Assembly: GCF_900105805.1 (NCBI RefSeq)
Contig: NZ_LT629788.1
Coordinates: forward strand, 930,001 to 994,000
Length of the DNA: 64,000 nucleotides
Direction: 5' to 3'
From: Pseudomonas moraviensis
GTDB taxonomy: Bacteria; Pseudomonadota; Gammaproteobacteria; Pseudomonadales; Pseudomonadaceae
Both the position numbers and the translations under genes were made by a program. Positions 34,515 to 43,475 of the stretch are shown here, in pieces; position 1 is the first letter of the stretch, and each line of letters starts with the position of its first letter. Under the pieces are notes generated by a model, which ran no database searches, was not told the origin of the DNA, and saw nothing but the letters and a program-made list of their open reading frames with translations.

Positions 34515-36554
34515 ATGACCGCCGCTCATTACCCGCATCTGCTGGCCCCGCTGGACCTGGGATTCACCACGCTGCGCAACCGCACCCTGATGGGCTCGAT
34601 GCACACTGGCCTGGAAGAAAAACCGGGTGGCTTCGAACGCATGGCGGTGTACTTCGCTGAACGTGCCCGGGGCGGCGTCGGCCTGATGGTCACGGGCGGC
34701 ATCGGCCCGAATGATGAAGGCGGCGTGTACTCTGGCGCGGCGAAACTGACCAGCGAAGAAGAGGCGCTCAAGCACCGCATCGTCACCCGCGCTGTGCATG
34801 AGGCCGGCGGCAAGATCTGCATGCAGATTCTCCACGCCGGCCGTTATGCCTACAGCCCGAAGCAGGTAGCGCCGAGCGCGATCCAGGCGCCGATCAACCC
34901 GTTCAAGCCCAAAGAGCTGGACGAGGAGGGCATCGAGAAGCAGATCAGCGATTTCGTCACCTGTTCGGTGCTGGCGCAGTCCGCCGAATACGACGGCGTC
35001 GAGATAATGGGGTCGGAAGGTTATTTCATTAACCAGTTCCTCGCCGCCCACACCAACCACCGCACCGACCGCTGGGGTGGCAGCTACGAAAACCGCATGC
35101 GCCTGCCGGTGGAAATCGTCCGCCGTGTGCGCGAAGCGGTGGGACCGAACTTCATCATTATTTTCCGTCTGTCGATGCTCGATCTGGTCGAGGGCGGCAG
35201 CACCTGGGACGAGATCGTCACCTTGGCCAAAGCCATCGAGCAGGCCGGTGCGACCATCATCAACACTGGCATCGGCTGGCACGAAGCGCGGATTCCGACC
35301 ATCGCCACCAAAGTCCCACGCGCGGCATTCAGCAAAGTCACGGCCAAGTTGCGCGGCTCGGTGAGCATTCCGCTGATTACCACCAACCGCATCAATACCC
35401 CGGAAATCGCCGAGCAGATTCTTGCCGAAGGCGATGCCGATATGGTCTCGATGGCGCGGCCGTTCCTCGCCGACCCGGAGTTCGTCAACAAGGCTGCCGA
35501 AGGCCGCGCCGACGAAATCAACACCTGCATCGGCTGCAACCAGGCGTGCCTGGACCACACCTTTGGCGGCAAGCTCACCAGTTGCCTGGTCAACCCGCGC
35601 GCCTGCCACGAGACCGAACTCAATTACCTGCCGGTGCAGCAGATCAAGAAAATCGCCGTGGTCGGTGCCGGCCCTGCCGGGTTGTCCGCCGCCACCGTGG
35701 CCGCCGAGCGCGGTCATCAGGTAACGCTGTTCGATTCGGCCAGTGAGATCGGTGGCCAGTTCAACATCGCCAAGCGCGTGCCGGGCAAGGAAGAGTTTTT
35801 CGAGACCCTGCGCTATTTCAAGCGCAAGTTGCAGACCACGAATGTCGAGGTGTGCCTGAACACCCGCGTCGACGTGACGAAACTGGTTGAAGGCGGCTAC
35901 GACGAAATCATCCTCGCCACCGGTATTGCCCCGCGCGTGCCAGCGATCCCGGGTGTCGAGAACCCCAAGGTACTGAGTTATCTGGACGTAATCCTCGAGC
36001 GCAAGCCGGTCGGCAAGCGGGTCGCGGTGATCGGTGCGGGCGGAATCGGTTTTGACGTGTCGGAATTCCTCGTCCATCAAGGCGTGGCCACCAGTCTGGA
36101 TCGCGCGGCGTTCTGGAAAGAGTGGGGCATCGACACGCAACTGCAAGCCCGTGGTGGTGTGGCGGGGATTAAAGCGGCACCCCATGCGCCGGCCCGTGAG
36201 GTGTTCCTGTTGCAGCGCAAGAAAACCAAGGTCGGCGACGGTCTGGGCAAAACCACTGGCTGGATTCATCGCACCGGTCTGAAGAACAAACAGGTACAGA
36301 TGCTCAACAGCGTTGAGTACCTGAGCATCGATGACCAGGGCTTGCATATCCGCATCGGCGAAACCGGCGAGCCGCAATTGCTGGCGGTGGACAACATCGT
36401 GATCTGCGCCGGGCAGGATCCGTTGCGTGAGTTGCACGATGGCCTGGTCGAAGCCGGACAGAATGTGCACTTGATCGGTGGCGCGGATGTGGCGGCGGAG
36501 CTGGATGCCAAGCGGGCGATCAATCAGGGTTCGCGCCTGGCCGCTGAGCTGTAA
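34515..36554 (+). CDS. fadH: 2,4-dienoyl-CoA reductase (NADPH)
   Basis: This 679-residue flavoprotein reduces 2,4-dienoyl-CoA during oxidation of polyunsaturated fatty acids. The N-terminal old-yellow-enzyme barrel includes LLAPLDLGFTTLRNRTLMGS and HAGRYAYSP. A 4Fe-4S site follows (CIGCNQACLDHTFGG, then SCLVNPRAC). The C-terminal Rossmann domains have VVGAGPAGLSAATVAAERG and VAVIGAGGIGFDVSEFLV. The ATG at 34515 has a TGGAG site; upstream in-frame codons are not needed. A second paralogue is possible elsewhere. Confidence 0.93.
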   Translation: MTAAHYPHLLAPLDLGFTTLRNRTLMGSMHTGLEEKPGGFERMAVYFAERARGGVGLMVTGGIGPNDEGGVYSGAAKLTSEEEALKHRIVTRAVHEAGGKICMQILHAGRYAYSPKQVAPSAIQAPINPFKPKELDEEGIEKQISDFVTCSVLAQSAEYDGVEIMGSEGYFINQFLAAHTNHRTDRWGGSYENRMRLPVEIVRRVREAVGPNFIIIFRLSMLDLVEGGSTWDEIVTLAKAIEQAGATIINTGIGWHEARIPTIATKVPRAAFSKVTAKLRGSVSIPLITTNRINTPEIAEQILAEGDADMVSMARPFLADPEFVNKAAEGRADEINTCIGCNQACLDHTFGGKLTSCLVNPRACHETELNYLPVQQIKKIAVVGAGPAGLSAATVAAERGHQVTLFDSASEIGGQFNIAKRVPGKEEFFETLRYFKRKLQTTNVEVCLNTRVDVTKLVEGGYDEIILATGIAPRVPAIPGVENPKVLSYLDVILERKPVGKRVAVIGAGGIGFDVSEFLVHQGVATSLDRAAFWKEWGIDTQLQARGGVAGIKAAPHAPAREVFLLQRKKTKVGDGLGKTTGWIHRTGLKNKQVQMLNSVEYLSIDDQGLHIRIGETGEPQLLAVDNIVICAGQDPLRELHDGLVEAGQNVHLIGGADVAAELDAKRAINQGSRLAAEL

Positions 36555-36563
36555 ACACATTTT

Positions 36564-36645
36564 GTAGGAGCTGCCGCAGGCTGCGATCTGTTGATCTTGT
36601 GTTCGAAAGCAAGATCAAGAGATCGCAGCCTGCGGCAGCTCCTAC
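36564..36645. repeat. GTAGGAGCTGCCGCAGGCTGCG inverted repeat family
   Basis: Inverted arms of the form GTAGGAGCTGCCGCAGGCTG, continuing CGATC, face each other. This second family is seen also at 62903-62975 and 47071-47161. Confidence 0.85.
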
Positions 36646-36679
36646 TAATATGTCGTCTTTTCCAGATTGTGCTGTGCCC

Positions 36680-37606
36680 ATGCTTCTGCCTCCCGCCAAT
36701 TGGCTACCCCAAGCTCCCCTCGAACCCCTCCATCTGGACTGGCTGGCAAGCGCCGACATCGAAGTCGCGATCCTGCGCCTCGATCAGATCGACCCGCTGA
36801 TCAGTGGCAACAAGTGGTTCAAACTCGCCGAACACCTCAAAGCCGCCGAGCGCGCCGGTGCCGACGGCATCATCAGCCTCGGCGGTGCGCATTCCAATCA
36901 CCTGCACGCGCTGGCGGCGGCGGGCAGGCGGCTGGGATTCAAAACTGTAGGGCTGCTGCGTGGGCACCCGCAGGACACGCCGACGGTGGAGGATCTGCAA
37001 GCGTTCGGCATGCAGTTGCACTGGCTGGGTTACGCCGGCTACCGCGCCCGGCACGAGCCGGGATTCTGGACGCCCTGGCAGACTCAGTATCCAACGTTGC
37101 AGGCGGTGCCCGAGGGCGGTGGCGGACTGGCCGGTGCCTTGGGGTGCGCGGCGATCAGGCAGCAGGTCGATGAACAATTGCCAAGGCTGGGATGGAATGA
37201 TTTCGACGCCTGGTGGCTGGCCTGTGGCACGGGCACGACACTGGCCGGGCTGGCAATCGCCGAGAAAGGCAAGCGCTCAGTGTATGGCGCGCTGGCGGTG
37301 CCGGATGATCACGGCGTGGCGCCGAATATCGAATCGATTCTTGCGCACGCCAACGGGCCTGCGGCGGACTATCGGCTGATCGATGCCAGCCGTGGCGGCT
37401 TCGCCAAGGTTGATGAGGCGTTGCTGAACTTCATCGAACAGACCGAGCAGGCCACCGGCATTCCTTTGGAACCGCTGTACACCGGCAAGGCCGTGCTGGC
37501 GCTCAAGCGGCATGTCGAGTCGGGCGGATTCGCCGCCGGTACTCGTCTGATTTTCGTCCACACCGGTGGCCTGCAAGGGCGGCGCGGGATTGCCGCGACG
37601 CCGTGA
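36680..37606 (+). CDS. PLP-dependent D-cysteine desulfhydrase/ACC deaminase family protein
   Basis: This 308-residue fold-type II PLP enzyme (tryptophan synthase beta family) has the PLP-binding Lys in ISGNKWFKLAEHL, a phosphate-binding GGAHSNHLHALAAAGRRLGF, and GTGTTLAGLAIAE near the cofactor phosphate. It belongs to the group annotated as ACC deaminase or D-cysteine desulfhydrase. The substrate is not fixed by the sequence; D-cysteine desulfhydrase-like activity is the family default. The start could equally be the ATG at 36650 (MSSFPDCAVP); neither has a good ribosome-binding site. Confidence 0.75.
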   Translation: MLLPPANWLPQAPLEPLHLDWLASADIEVAILRLDQIDPLISGNKWFKLAEHLKAAERAGADGIISLGGAHSNHLHALAAAGRRLGFKTVGLLRGHPQDTPTVEDLQAFGMQLHWLGYAGYRARHEPGFWTPWQTQYPTLQAVPEGGGGLAGALGCAAIRQQVDEQLPRLGWNDFDAWWLACGTGTTLAGLAIAEKGKRSVYGALAVPDDHGVAPNIESILAHANGPAADYRLIDASRGGFAKVDEALLNFIEQTEQATGIPLEPLYTGKAVLALKRHVESGGFAAGTRLIFVHTGGLQGRRGIAATP

Positions 37607-37947
37607 AGCTCAGCCGCGCTTGGGCATTCTTTGCAGCAAGGTGTTATTGCGCACCACCTCATCGAACACCGTCCTTACGCTACTCAGTTAACTGTGAATT
37701 CGCCGGAATATTTATGCCTGCAAGGTGAGATGTTTTGCAGTCAGGATAACTGCGTGCTACCCGGTTTTAATTTGCCAGTTAGTTGGAAGTAACCTGTTAT
37801 ATGTTTTTATATCTGGCGTAACTTTATGTTGTTTATATCTTGTGTTTTGTTTTGGTTTGAATAGTTGGTTTTGGTTGATTATTGTCTGGTCGAGTCTTTA
37901 GTTGATTGTTAAAGATTTAATGTCTATTTTTTAATTTGAGTATGAAT
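37607..37947. other. AT-rich gene-free stretch before the PDG-repeat gene
   Basis: About 340 bp with no convincing gene. From about 37690 the sequence becomes strongly A+T-rich (many TTTTGTTTTGG-like runs) compared with its neighbours. The first 70 bp, read on the minus strand, encode a short open tail, SVRTVFDEVVRNNTLLQRMP then KRG and a stop, which may be the broken end of a lost gene. The AT-rich part may bind MvaT/H-NS-type silencers and contain the promoter of the gene at 37948. Confidence 0.55.
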
Positions 37948-38616
37948 ATGAAAAGTCCGACCCCGAAGCCTCGCCCCTCTACCACTGCGCCAAAACCAGT
38001 CGTACCGACCAGGCCGGTTGTGCCAGCCAAACCACCGGCACCGAGCAAACCTGCGCCAACCAAACCGGTAGCACCGGGCAAGCCTGCACCAACCAAACCG
38101 GTTGCACCGAGCAAGCCTGTGCCAACCAAACCGGTTGCACCGAGCAAACCTGTAGCGCCACCCAAACCTGCGCCAATTAAACCGGTTGCACCGACCAGGC
38201 CCGTAGCGCCACCCAAGCCAGTGGCAACCAAGCCAGTAGCGCCGACCACGCCCGTCGACAACAAGCGGCCGCCAATGCCATGGCCGACCATCAATGTTAA
38301 TATTGATCCGGTGGCCCTGATAACGCTGATTCAAACTATCGGCGCGACCGTCAATGCTGATGGTTCCACCACACTATCGGATGGTAGCGTGGTGGATGTC
38401 GATAACACATCCATCAAACGTCCCGACGGCATCATTCAATATGAGGACGGCCGTGTAGAGTATCCGGACGGGCGTATCGTCTGGCCGGATAACACTGTTG
38501 AATATCCTGATGGCCGTATTGTCTGGGAAGATGGAACTGAACAGTTGCCGGACGGTAGTGTTAAACATCCCGATGGCCTTGCATACGACGCAGAGAGCAA
38601 TCTGGTGTCGGCGTAA
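37948..38616 (+). CDS. Proline-rich protein with C-terminal PDG beta-strand repeats (222 aa)
   Basis: The N-terminal half (residues about 4-105) is a low-complexity track of Pro, Lys, Ala, Val and Thr, with 11-residue repeats of the type PTKPVAPSKPV. A hydrophobic segment follows (NVNIDPVALITLIQTIGATV, about 117-135). The C-terminus (about 138-212) is a run of seven-residue strands ending in DG or DN turns, such as RVEYPDG, RIVWPDN, TVEYPDG and RIVWEDG. That pattern resembles the G-box/TCP domain of centriolar CPAP/SAS-4. No signal peptide is seen. The upstream DNA is AT-rich and a strong terminator follows. The function is unknown. Confidence 0.8.
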   Translation: MKSPTPKPRPSTTAPKPVVPTRPVVPAKPPAPSKPAPTKPVAPGKPAPTKPVAPSKPVPTKPVAPSKPVAPPKPAPIKPVAPTRPVAPPKPVATKPVAPTTPVDNKRPPMPWPTINVNIDPVALITLIQTIGATVNADGSTTLSDGSVVDVDNTSIKRPDGIIQYEDGRVEYPDGRIVWPDNTVEYPDGRIVWEDGTEQLPDGSVKHPDGLAYDAESNLVSA

Positions 38617-38660
38617 GTAATTACCTGGCACTCGCCTGATTCCAGGACCGCGCAAAAAAA

Positions 38661-38692
38661 AACACCGCTGATCGTTATTGATCAGCGGTGTT
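38661..38692. terminator. Bidirectional terminator
   Basis: AACACCGCTGATC and GATCAGCGGTGTT pair over 13 bp, with an A-run before and TTTT soon after. It separates the PDG-repeat gene and the convergent phnX. Confidence 0.88.
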
Positions 38693-38706
38693 CTGGTTTT
38701 TCAGCG

Positions 38707-39534
38707 TCAGGCGTTTTGCGGCATCTCACCATTGGCCAGACGCTTGTTGATGTCGGCAATCACTTGCGGCAAATCACTGATGGTGTCGATCATGTAATGC
38801 GGGCGCGAGCTTTCGAACAGTGCATGAATGCGCTTGCGTTCGCTGGTCAGTTCGTCGCTATCCAGCGCGCGGAAAGCCTCGTAGTCCAGACCCAGCGCGT
38901 TGCCCGAGCAAATCAGCGCAACCGTCCACATGCCGGCCCGGCGACCTTCGAGAATGCCCGGCACGGTGTCGTCGATCTTCACGCAGGCTGCCACATCGTC
39001 GATGCCCAGGGCGATCACGTTGGCCAATGCTTGCGCCGGCCATGGGCGACCGTTTGGTACTTCGTCGGTGGCGACGACGTGGTCGGCGACATAGCCGTTG
39101 CTGGCGGCCAGTTCGACGACTTTATCCATGACCGCTTTCGGGTAGCCGGAGCAGGAACCGATCCTGATCCCTTGCTCGCGCAGTTGGGCGATGGTGTCCA
39201 GCGCGCCGGGAATCAGTGCCGAGTGCTCGGCGATCTTCTCGATCTGCATCGGCATGAAGCGGTTGTAGATGGCGGTGACGTCGTCATCGGTCGGCGTGCG
39301 GCCGAACACCTTGCGATAACGCTCGGCCACCTGCGGCTGGTCGCACAGGGTGCGGATGTGGTCCCACTTGCCCATGCCCATTGGCCCGCGGGCTTCTTCG
39401 ATCGACACCCGCACGTCGAACTCGGCGAAGGCTTCGACGAAAATCTGCGTCGGCGCAAACGAGCCGAAATCGACCACGGTGCCGGCCCAGTCGAGAATCG
39501 CGGCTTGCAGGCTGGTTGGATTGGTGTAGTTCAT
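38707..39534 (-). CDS. phnX: Phosphonoacetaldehyde hydrolase
   Basis: This 275-residue HAD-superfamily enzyme cleaves the C-P bond of phosphonoacetaldehyde to acetaldehyde and phosphate. The nucleophile Asp is in AAILDWAGTVVDFGSF (D15), the Schiff-base Lys in GPMGMGKWDHIRTL (K56), and a later HAD motif in VKIDDTVPGILEGRRAG. The upstream in-frame start at 39558 is less likely than MNYTNPTSLQ. It acts after PhnW, whose gene lies just upstream across a REPIN. Confidence 0.93.
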   Translation of the reverse strand: MNYTNPTSLQAAILDWAGTVVDFGSFAPTQIFVEAFAEFDVRVSIEEARGPMGMGKWDHIRTLCDQPQVAERYRKVFGRTPTDDDVTAIYNRFMPMQIEKIAEHSALIPGALDTIAQLREQGIRIGSCSGYPKAVMDKVVELAASNGYVADHVVATDEVPNGRPWPAQALANVIALGIDDVAACVKIDDTVPGILEGRRAGMWTVALICSGNALGLDYEAFRALDSDELTSERKRIHALFESSRPHYMIDTISDLPQVIADINKRLANGEMPQNA

Positions 39535-39570
39535 GGCAATCAATTCCTGATTTGGCAATACGATTCAAAT

Positions 39571-39658
39571 GCAGGAGGGAGCCTGCTCGCGATAGCGGTT
39601 GATCATTCAACATCTTCGTCGACTGACAGGGCCTCATCGCGAGCAGGCTCACTCCTAC
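39571..39658. repeat. REPIN between phnX and phnW, overlapping the phnW stop
   Basis: An inverted REP pair. Its right arm ends GGCTCACTCCTAC, and the TAG stop of phnW (39655-39657, minus strand) falls inside this arm. The left arm is a variant (GCAGGAGGGAGCCTGCTC). Confidence 0.88.
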
Positions 39659-40785
39659 AGGGGATTTGTGGTGGGATTTATGTCGAGCACTTCCATCTCC
39701 CGCAGCACTTCAGCCACGGCTGCCACCGCTTGGCGCATGTCGTCCGGGGTGACGTGGCCGATGCAGCCGACGCGGAAGGTGTCGACCTGGGTCAGCTTGC
39801 CGGGGTAGAGGATGTAACCCTTGGCCTTGACCCGTTCGTAGAAGTCCTTGAAGCGATAACGCGGGTCCTTCGGCGCATGGAAAGTGACGATGATCGGCGC
39901 CTGAATTGCTGCTGGCAGAAAGCTGCGCAAACCGATTTTGTTCATTTCTGCCATCAGCGCCTGGCAGTTGGCTGCATAGCGCGCATGCCGCGCCGGCAGG
40001 CCGCCTTCTTCGCTGTATTGCAACAAGGCTTCGTGCAGCGCGGCGACCACGTGGGTCGGCGGGGTGAAGCGCCATTGGCCGGTTTTCATCATGTAGACGT
40101 GCTGGTCGTACAGGTCCATCGCCAGCGAGTGCGAGTTGCCAGCGGCGGCGGCCAGAGATTCTTTGCGGGCAATGACAAAGCCCATCCCCGGTACGCCTTC
40201 CAGGCATTTGCCAGAGGCGGCGATCAGTGCATCGAACGGCACTTTCTGCGCATCCACGGGCAACGCGCCGAAGGAACTCATGGCGTCGATGATCAGACGT
40301 TTGCCGTGTCGCACAACGACCTCAGCGATTTCCGCCAGCGGATTGAGAATGCCGGTACTGGTTTCGCAGTGAATCAGCGCTACGTGAGTGATGTTGGCGT
40401 CGGCGCGCAGCAGTCGGTCGACGTCGGCGGCGGTGGTCGGTTCGTCTTCGGCGGTTTCGAAGGTGCTGAACGAGCGGCCGAGCACTTCGCAGATCTTCGC
40501 CAGACGCTTGCCGTAGGCGCCGTTGATCAGCACCAGTACTTGTCCATCGCGCGGCACCAGCGTGCCGATCGCCGCTTCGACGGCAAACGTGCCGCTGCCC
40601 TGTAACGGCACGCAATGATGACTGGCGGCGCCGTTGAGTATGCCCAGCAATTGCTCGCAGAGGCTGGCGGTCAACTGGTTGAAGCGATCATCCCACGAAC
40701 CCCAGTCGACCATCATGGCCTGACGGGTGCGGGCCGAAGTGGTCAACGGCCCGGGAGTGAGAAGAATCGGTGCGGCGGTGCTCAT
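39655..40785 (-). CDS. phnW: 2-aminoethylphosphonate-pyruvate transaminase
   Basis: This 376-residue class V PLP aminotransferase converts 2-aminoethylphosphonate and pyruvate to phosphonoacetaldehyde and alanine. Hallmarks are LTPGPLTTSARTRQAM, the PLP contact region VPLQGSGTFAVEAAIGT, the Asp site LIIDAMSSFGALPV and the PLP Lys in LIAASGKCLEGVPG. I start at MSTAAPILLT (40785), which matches the family. The stop codon comes from a REP arm (see findings). It pairs with phnX downstream and the divergent LysR gene. Confidence 0.93.
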   Translation of the reverse strand: MSTAAPILLTPGPLTTSARTRQAMMVDWGSWDDRFNQLTASLCEQLLGILNGAASHHCVPLQGSGTFAVEAAIGTLVPRDGQVLVLINGAYGKRLAKICEVLGRSFSTFETAEDEPTTAADVDRLLRADANITHVALIHCETSTGILNPLAEIAEVVVRHGKRLIIDAMSSFGALPVDAQKVPFDALIAASGKCLEGVPGMGFVIARKESLAAAAGNSHSLAMDLYDQHVYMMKTGQWRFTPPTHVVAALHEALLQYSEEGGLPARHARYAANCQALMAEMNKIGLRSFLPAAIQAPIIVTFHAPKDPRYRFKDFYERVKAKGYILYPGKLTQVDTFRVGCIGHVTPDDMRQAVAAVAEVLREMEVLDINPTTNPL

Positions 40786-40896
40786 TCGTGTGTCCTCGGG
40801 AAAACGCTGGGATGAAGTTATGGGGCGTACGTTGCAATTCGCCGCTTCATCAATCAAATTGTTTGTTGTTATGCCAGCCATCAGTGAGAGTTATTC

Positions 40897-41757
40897 ATGA
40901 ACCTGTTTCAGCTGCGCGCTTTCGATGCAGTGGCCCGCGAAGGCAGCTTCACCCGCGCTGCTGCGCGGTTGTTCATCAGCCAGCCGGCAGTCACCGGGCA
41001 CATCAAGGCGCTGGAGGAGCACTACCAGATCACCTTGTTGCGGCGCACCGCGCGACGGGTGGAGCTGACCGAGGAGGGCACCAGACTGGCAGCGATCACC
41101 CGGGCCATGTTTGGCCTGGCAGAAGAAGCGCAGACACTGCTCGAAGCCAATCGGCAGCTGCTGACGGGGCGTCTGGAGGTGGCGGCGGACGGGCCGCACC
41201 TGGTCATGCCGATGTTGGCGAGCCTGCGCGCGCGCTACCCGGGGATCACCGTGAACCTGCGTCTGGGCAATGCCCAGGAAACCCTGGCGGCGCTGTTGTC
41301 GGAGCACGCCGACGTTGCGGTGCTGACCGAGGTCGAGCCGCGCAAAGGCCTGCATCTGCAAGCACTGAGCGAGTCACGGATCTGCGCGCTGGTGCCGGCA
41401 GCGCATCAATGGGCAGCGCGCGCGGGGGAAGTGAAACTCAAGGAGCTGGATCAGGTGATCATGGTATTGCGCGAGCCGAGTTCGATAACCCGCCGCACTT
41501 TCGATCAGGCGTGTGCGCAGGCGTCGATCAATCCCCGAGTGTTGCTGGAATTGGACAGTCGCGAGGCGGTGACCGAAGCGGTCGCGGCGCAGTTGGGTGT
41601 CGGTGTGGTGTCATCGGTGGAGGTCAGCCACGACCCGCGCGTGGTGGCGATCCCCATTGCCGGGGAAGGGCTGGTCAATCGACACCTGCTTGGCTGCATG
41701 GAGCGACGACGCGCGTTGCGCTTGATCCAGGCCTTTTTTGATCTGGCGCCCGACTGA
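40897..41757 (+). CDS. LysR-type regulator, probable activator of phnWX
   Basis: This 286-residue LysR protein begins MNLFQLRAFDAVAREGSFTR, with the winged helix (LFISQPAVTGHIKALEEHYQ) and a typical effector domain (AADGPHLVMPMLASLRARYP). It is divergent from phnW across 111 bp, which is the usual architecture for a substrate-sensing LysR activator. By position it probably responds to 2-aminoethylphosphonate or phosphonoacetaldehyde; this is inference. Confidence 0.82.
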   Translation: MNLFQLRAFDAVAREGSFTRAAARLFISQPAVTGHIKALEEHYQITLLRRTARRVELTEEGTRLAAITRAMFGLAEEAQTLLEANRQLLTGRLEVAADGPHLVMPMLASLRARYPGITVNLRLGNAQETLAALLSEHADVAVLTEVEPRKGLHLQALSESRICALVPAAHQWAARAGEVKLKELDQVIMVLREPSSITRRTFDQACAQASINPRVLLELDSREAVTEAVAAQLGVGVVSSVEVSHDPRVVAIPIAGEGLVNRHLLGCMERRRALRLIQAFFDLAPD

Positions 41758-41772
41758 AACCGAGGTGACTTC

Positions 41773-41850
41773 TTCGCGAGCAGGCTTGCTCCCACATGAG
41801 TGCTGCGCTTGGCGCAATGAATGTGGGAGCTGCCGAAGACCGCGATCTTT
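41773..41850. repeat. Mixed REP-type inverted element
   Basis: One arm is a variant REP (TTCGCGAGCAGGCTTGCTCC) and the other starts GTGGGAGCTGCCGAAGAC. The arms belong to different families, so this may be a hybrid or decayed element. Confidence 0.6.
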
Positions 41851-41859
41851 GACTTTGCT

Positions 41860-43254
41860 CTAGTGTTCGGCGCGGTTGATCAGCCAGTCGAGCAGCAGGC
41901 TGTCACGCGCGGGCTCTGACTCCCGGGCCGGTGGCTGGCGGGCGTGACCGAGGCACAGGATCGGTCGGTCCGGATCGCTGTCGAGAAAGCTGACCCACAC
42001 TTCGCTGCCGGCACCTGGCAGTTCATCGACGGCGACGGGTCCGTTCAGCCGGCTCATGGCGATCGGCAGCCAGAGGGCGGCACTGTCATTGCCGGGCTGA
42101 TGGTCTGCGGGCCACAAGGTCACGGCGAGACAGCCGTTTTCGTCCACTTGCGCAGGCTGCCCCGGTGCACCCGCCACCCGCGCCACGTGATAACCGGCCA
42201 CATTCGGACGCGGCTGTTTGAGTGGCGGACGAAAATCGTTCGACCAGGGTTGAGCGGTAAAGTCGTTGTGATAGCGATGAGTGTTTGGCGCCGGATCAAG
42301 GATCGACGGGTGTTGCCCATGGTGGCGTACGGCACTGATCAGCCACTGTTCATTGAAATGACTGATCGGATGATCTGCGACGAGCAGCAAACGGCCACTG
42401 AGCAGAGAGCAGCAATCACTGCGCCCGTGAATGGAGCGCAGTTGGCAGCGTTGTCGCTGCAGATGACGACGACTGCGTTGTTCGGCGTGCAGGCGTTCCA
42501 GTGAGCGCGCTGGCACCGGCAGCGGCGGGGAAACTTCGTTCGCCGCTTCGCCGTTGCAGGCTGGCTGGCCGCGATTGCGCACCGCATGCAGCATCGGCAC
42601 CGGTGCCGCACGATGCTGTTGGTAGAGAACGCTTACGCAGGGCGATGGCGGTTGGTCTTCGGCATTGAAGGGGATTTCGACCGGTTCCTGCGGCAGGCTC
42701 AGGCTGTCGTCGGCGAACACCACGACGTGTCCGTCCGGCCCGTGTTCGAAGTGATAGTGGATGCCTTCTTCTTCGCAGAGCCGTTGCAGCAGCGCCAGAT
42801 CAGTTTCTTCGTACTGAATGCAAAACGCCCGGGCCGGGTAGTGGCCCACGGTCATTTCCATGCGGTAGCTGTGCGCTGGCAGGGCATGTTCTTCGAGCAG
42901 TTGTTGAATGATCTGCGGCGCACTGAGGTGGGTAAACACGCGTCGTTGCTGCGCTTGCGCCAGTTGTTGCAGATACGGCACCAGAATCAGCCGATAGCCG
43001 ACCCGATGCGTGCCGCGATGCTCGCAACTGGCACTGGAGATTGTGCCGTGGAAGCCCTGCTGTTCACTCAGCCGCAAAAAGGCTGGCCTGTGCAGGAAGG
43101 ATCCCGGAGCGATGGCCGGGGCCAGGCCGAGCAGTTCGATGTCGAAACGGTAGGGCTGGTTCAGCGCTTCCTCGCCGCGAAAACGCACCACCGGCAGGCG
43201 CAATCCACTGTCGGTCAGGGTAAGGGTGAACGGACTTTCCTTGTCATTGAGCAT
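41860..43254 (-). CDS. Short VgrG/TssI-type spike protein (464 aa)
   Basis: This protein has a gp27-like base (residues about 1-310), with RFDIELLGLAP, FHGTISSASCEHRG and EETDLALLQRLCEEEGIHYH. A gp5-type OB domain follows (about 345-440), ending PGAGSEVWVSFLDSDPDRPI. It then stops after a tail (residues 443-464) without the beta-helical needle of classic VgrG. VgrG trimers tip type VI secretion needles. No tss genes or tail genes are adjacent, so this is an orphan. A bias to Gln, His, Arg and Pro in the middle is notable. The tail includes SEPARDS, a REP-like peptide (see findings). Confidence 0.72.
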   Translation of the reverse strand: MLNDKESPFTLTLTDSGLRLPVVRFRGEEALNQPYRFDIELLGLAPAIAPGSFLHRPAFLRLSEQQGFHGTISSASCEHRGTHRVGYRLILVPYLQQLAQAQQRRVFTHLSAPQIIQQLLEEHALPAHSYRMEMTVGHYPARAFCIQYEETDLALLQRLCEEEGIHYHFEHGPDGHVVVFADDSLSLPQEPVEIPFNAEDQPPSPCVSVLYQQHRAAPVPMLHAVRNRGQPACNGEAANEVSPPLPVPARSLERLHAEQRSRRHLQRQRCQLRSIHGRSDCCSLLSGRLLLVADHPISHFNEQWLISAVRHHGQHPSILDPAPNTHRYHNDFTAQPWSNDFRPPLKQPRPNVAGYHVARVAGAPGQPAQVDENGCLAVTLWPADHQPGNDSAALWLPIAMSRLNGPVAVDELPGAGSEVWVSFLDSDPDRPILCLGHARQPPARESEPARDSLLLDWLINRAEH

Positions 43255-43475
43255 TCGAGCAAGCCCTGTCAGGCGATACGGGGAATCAAGGGTACGAAAC
43301 CGTCGGGCTGAATGGTCATGTCAAAGGCGCTTTTCAGAATTCCCCTACACGCTTTGGTGAAGATGTCGATTCCGTCAGCGGTTTTTTTGGTCGATTGCCG
43401 ACTTTAGGCCGTATAAACTTGCCGCCACGCGTCGGCCAATAGATGTCTCGGCGCCACAGATCAAGAGAGTGAGTA

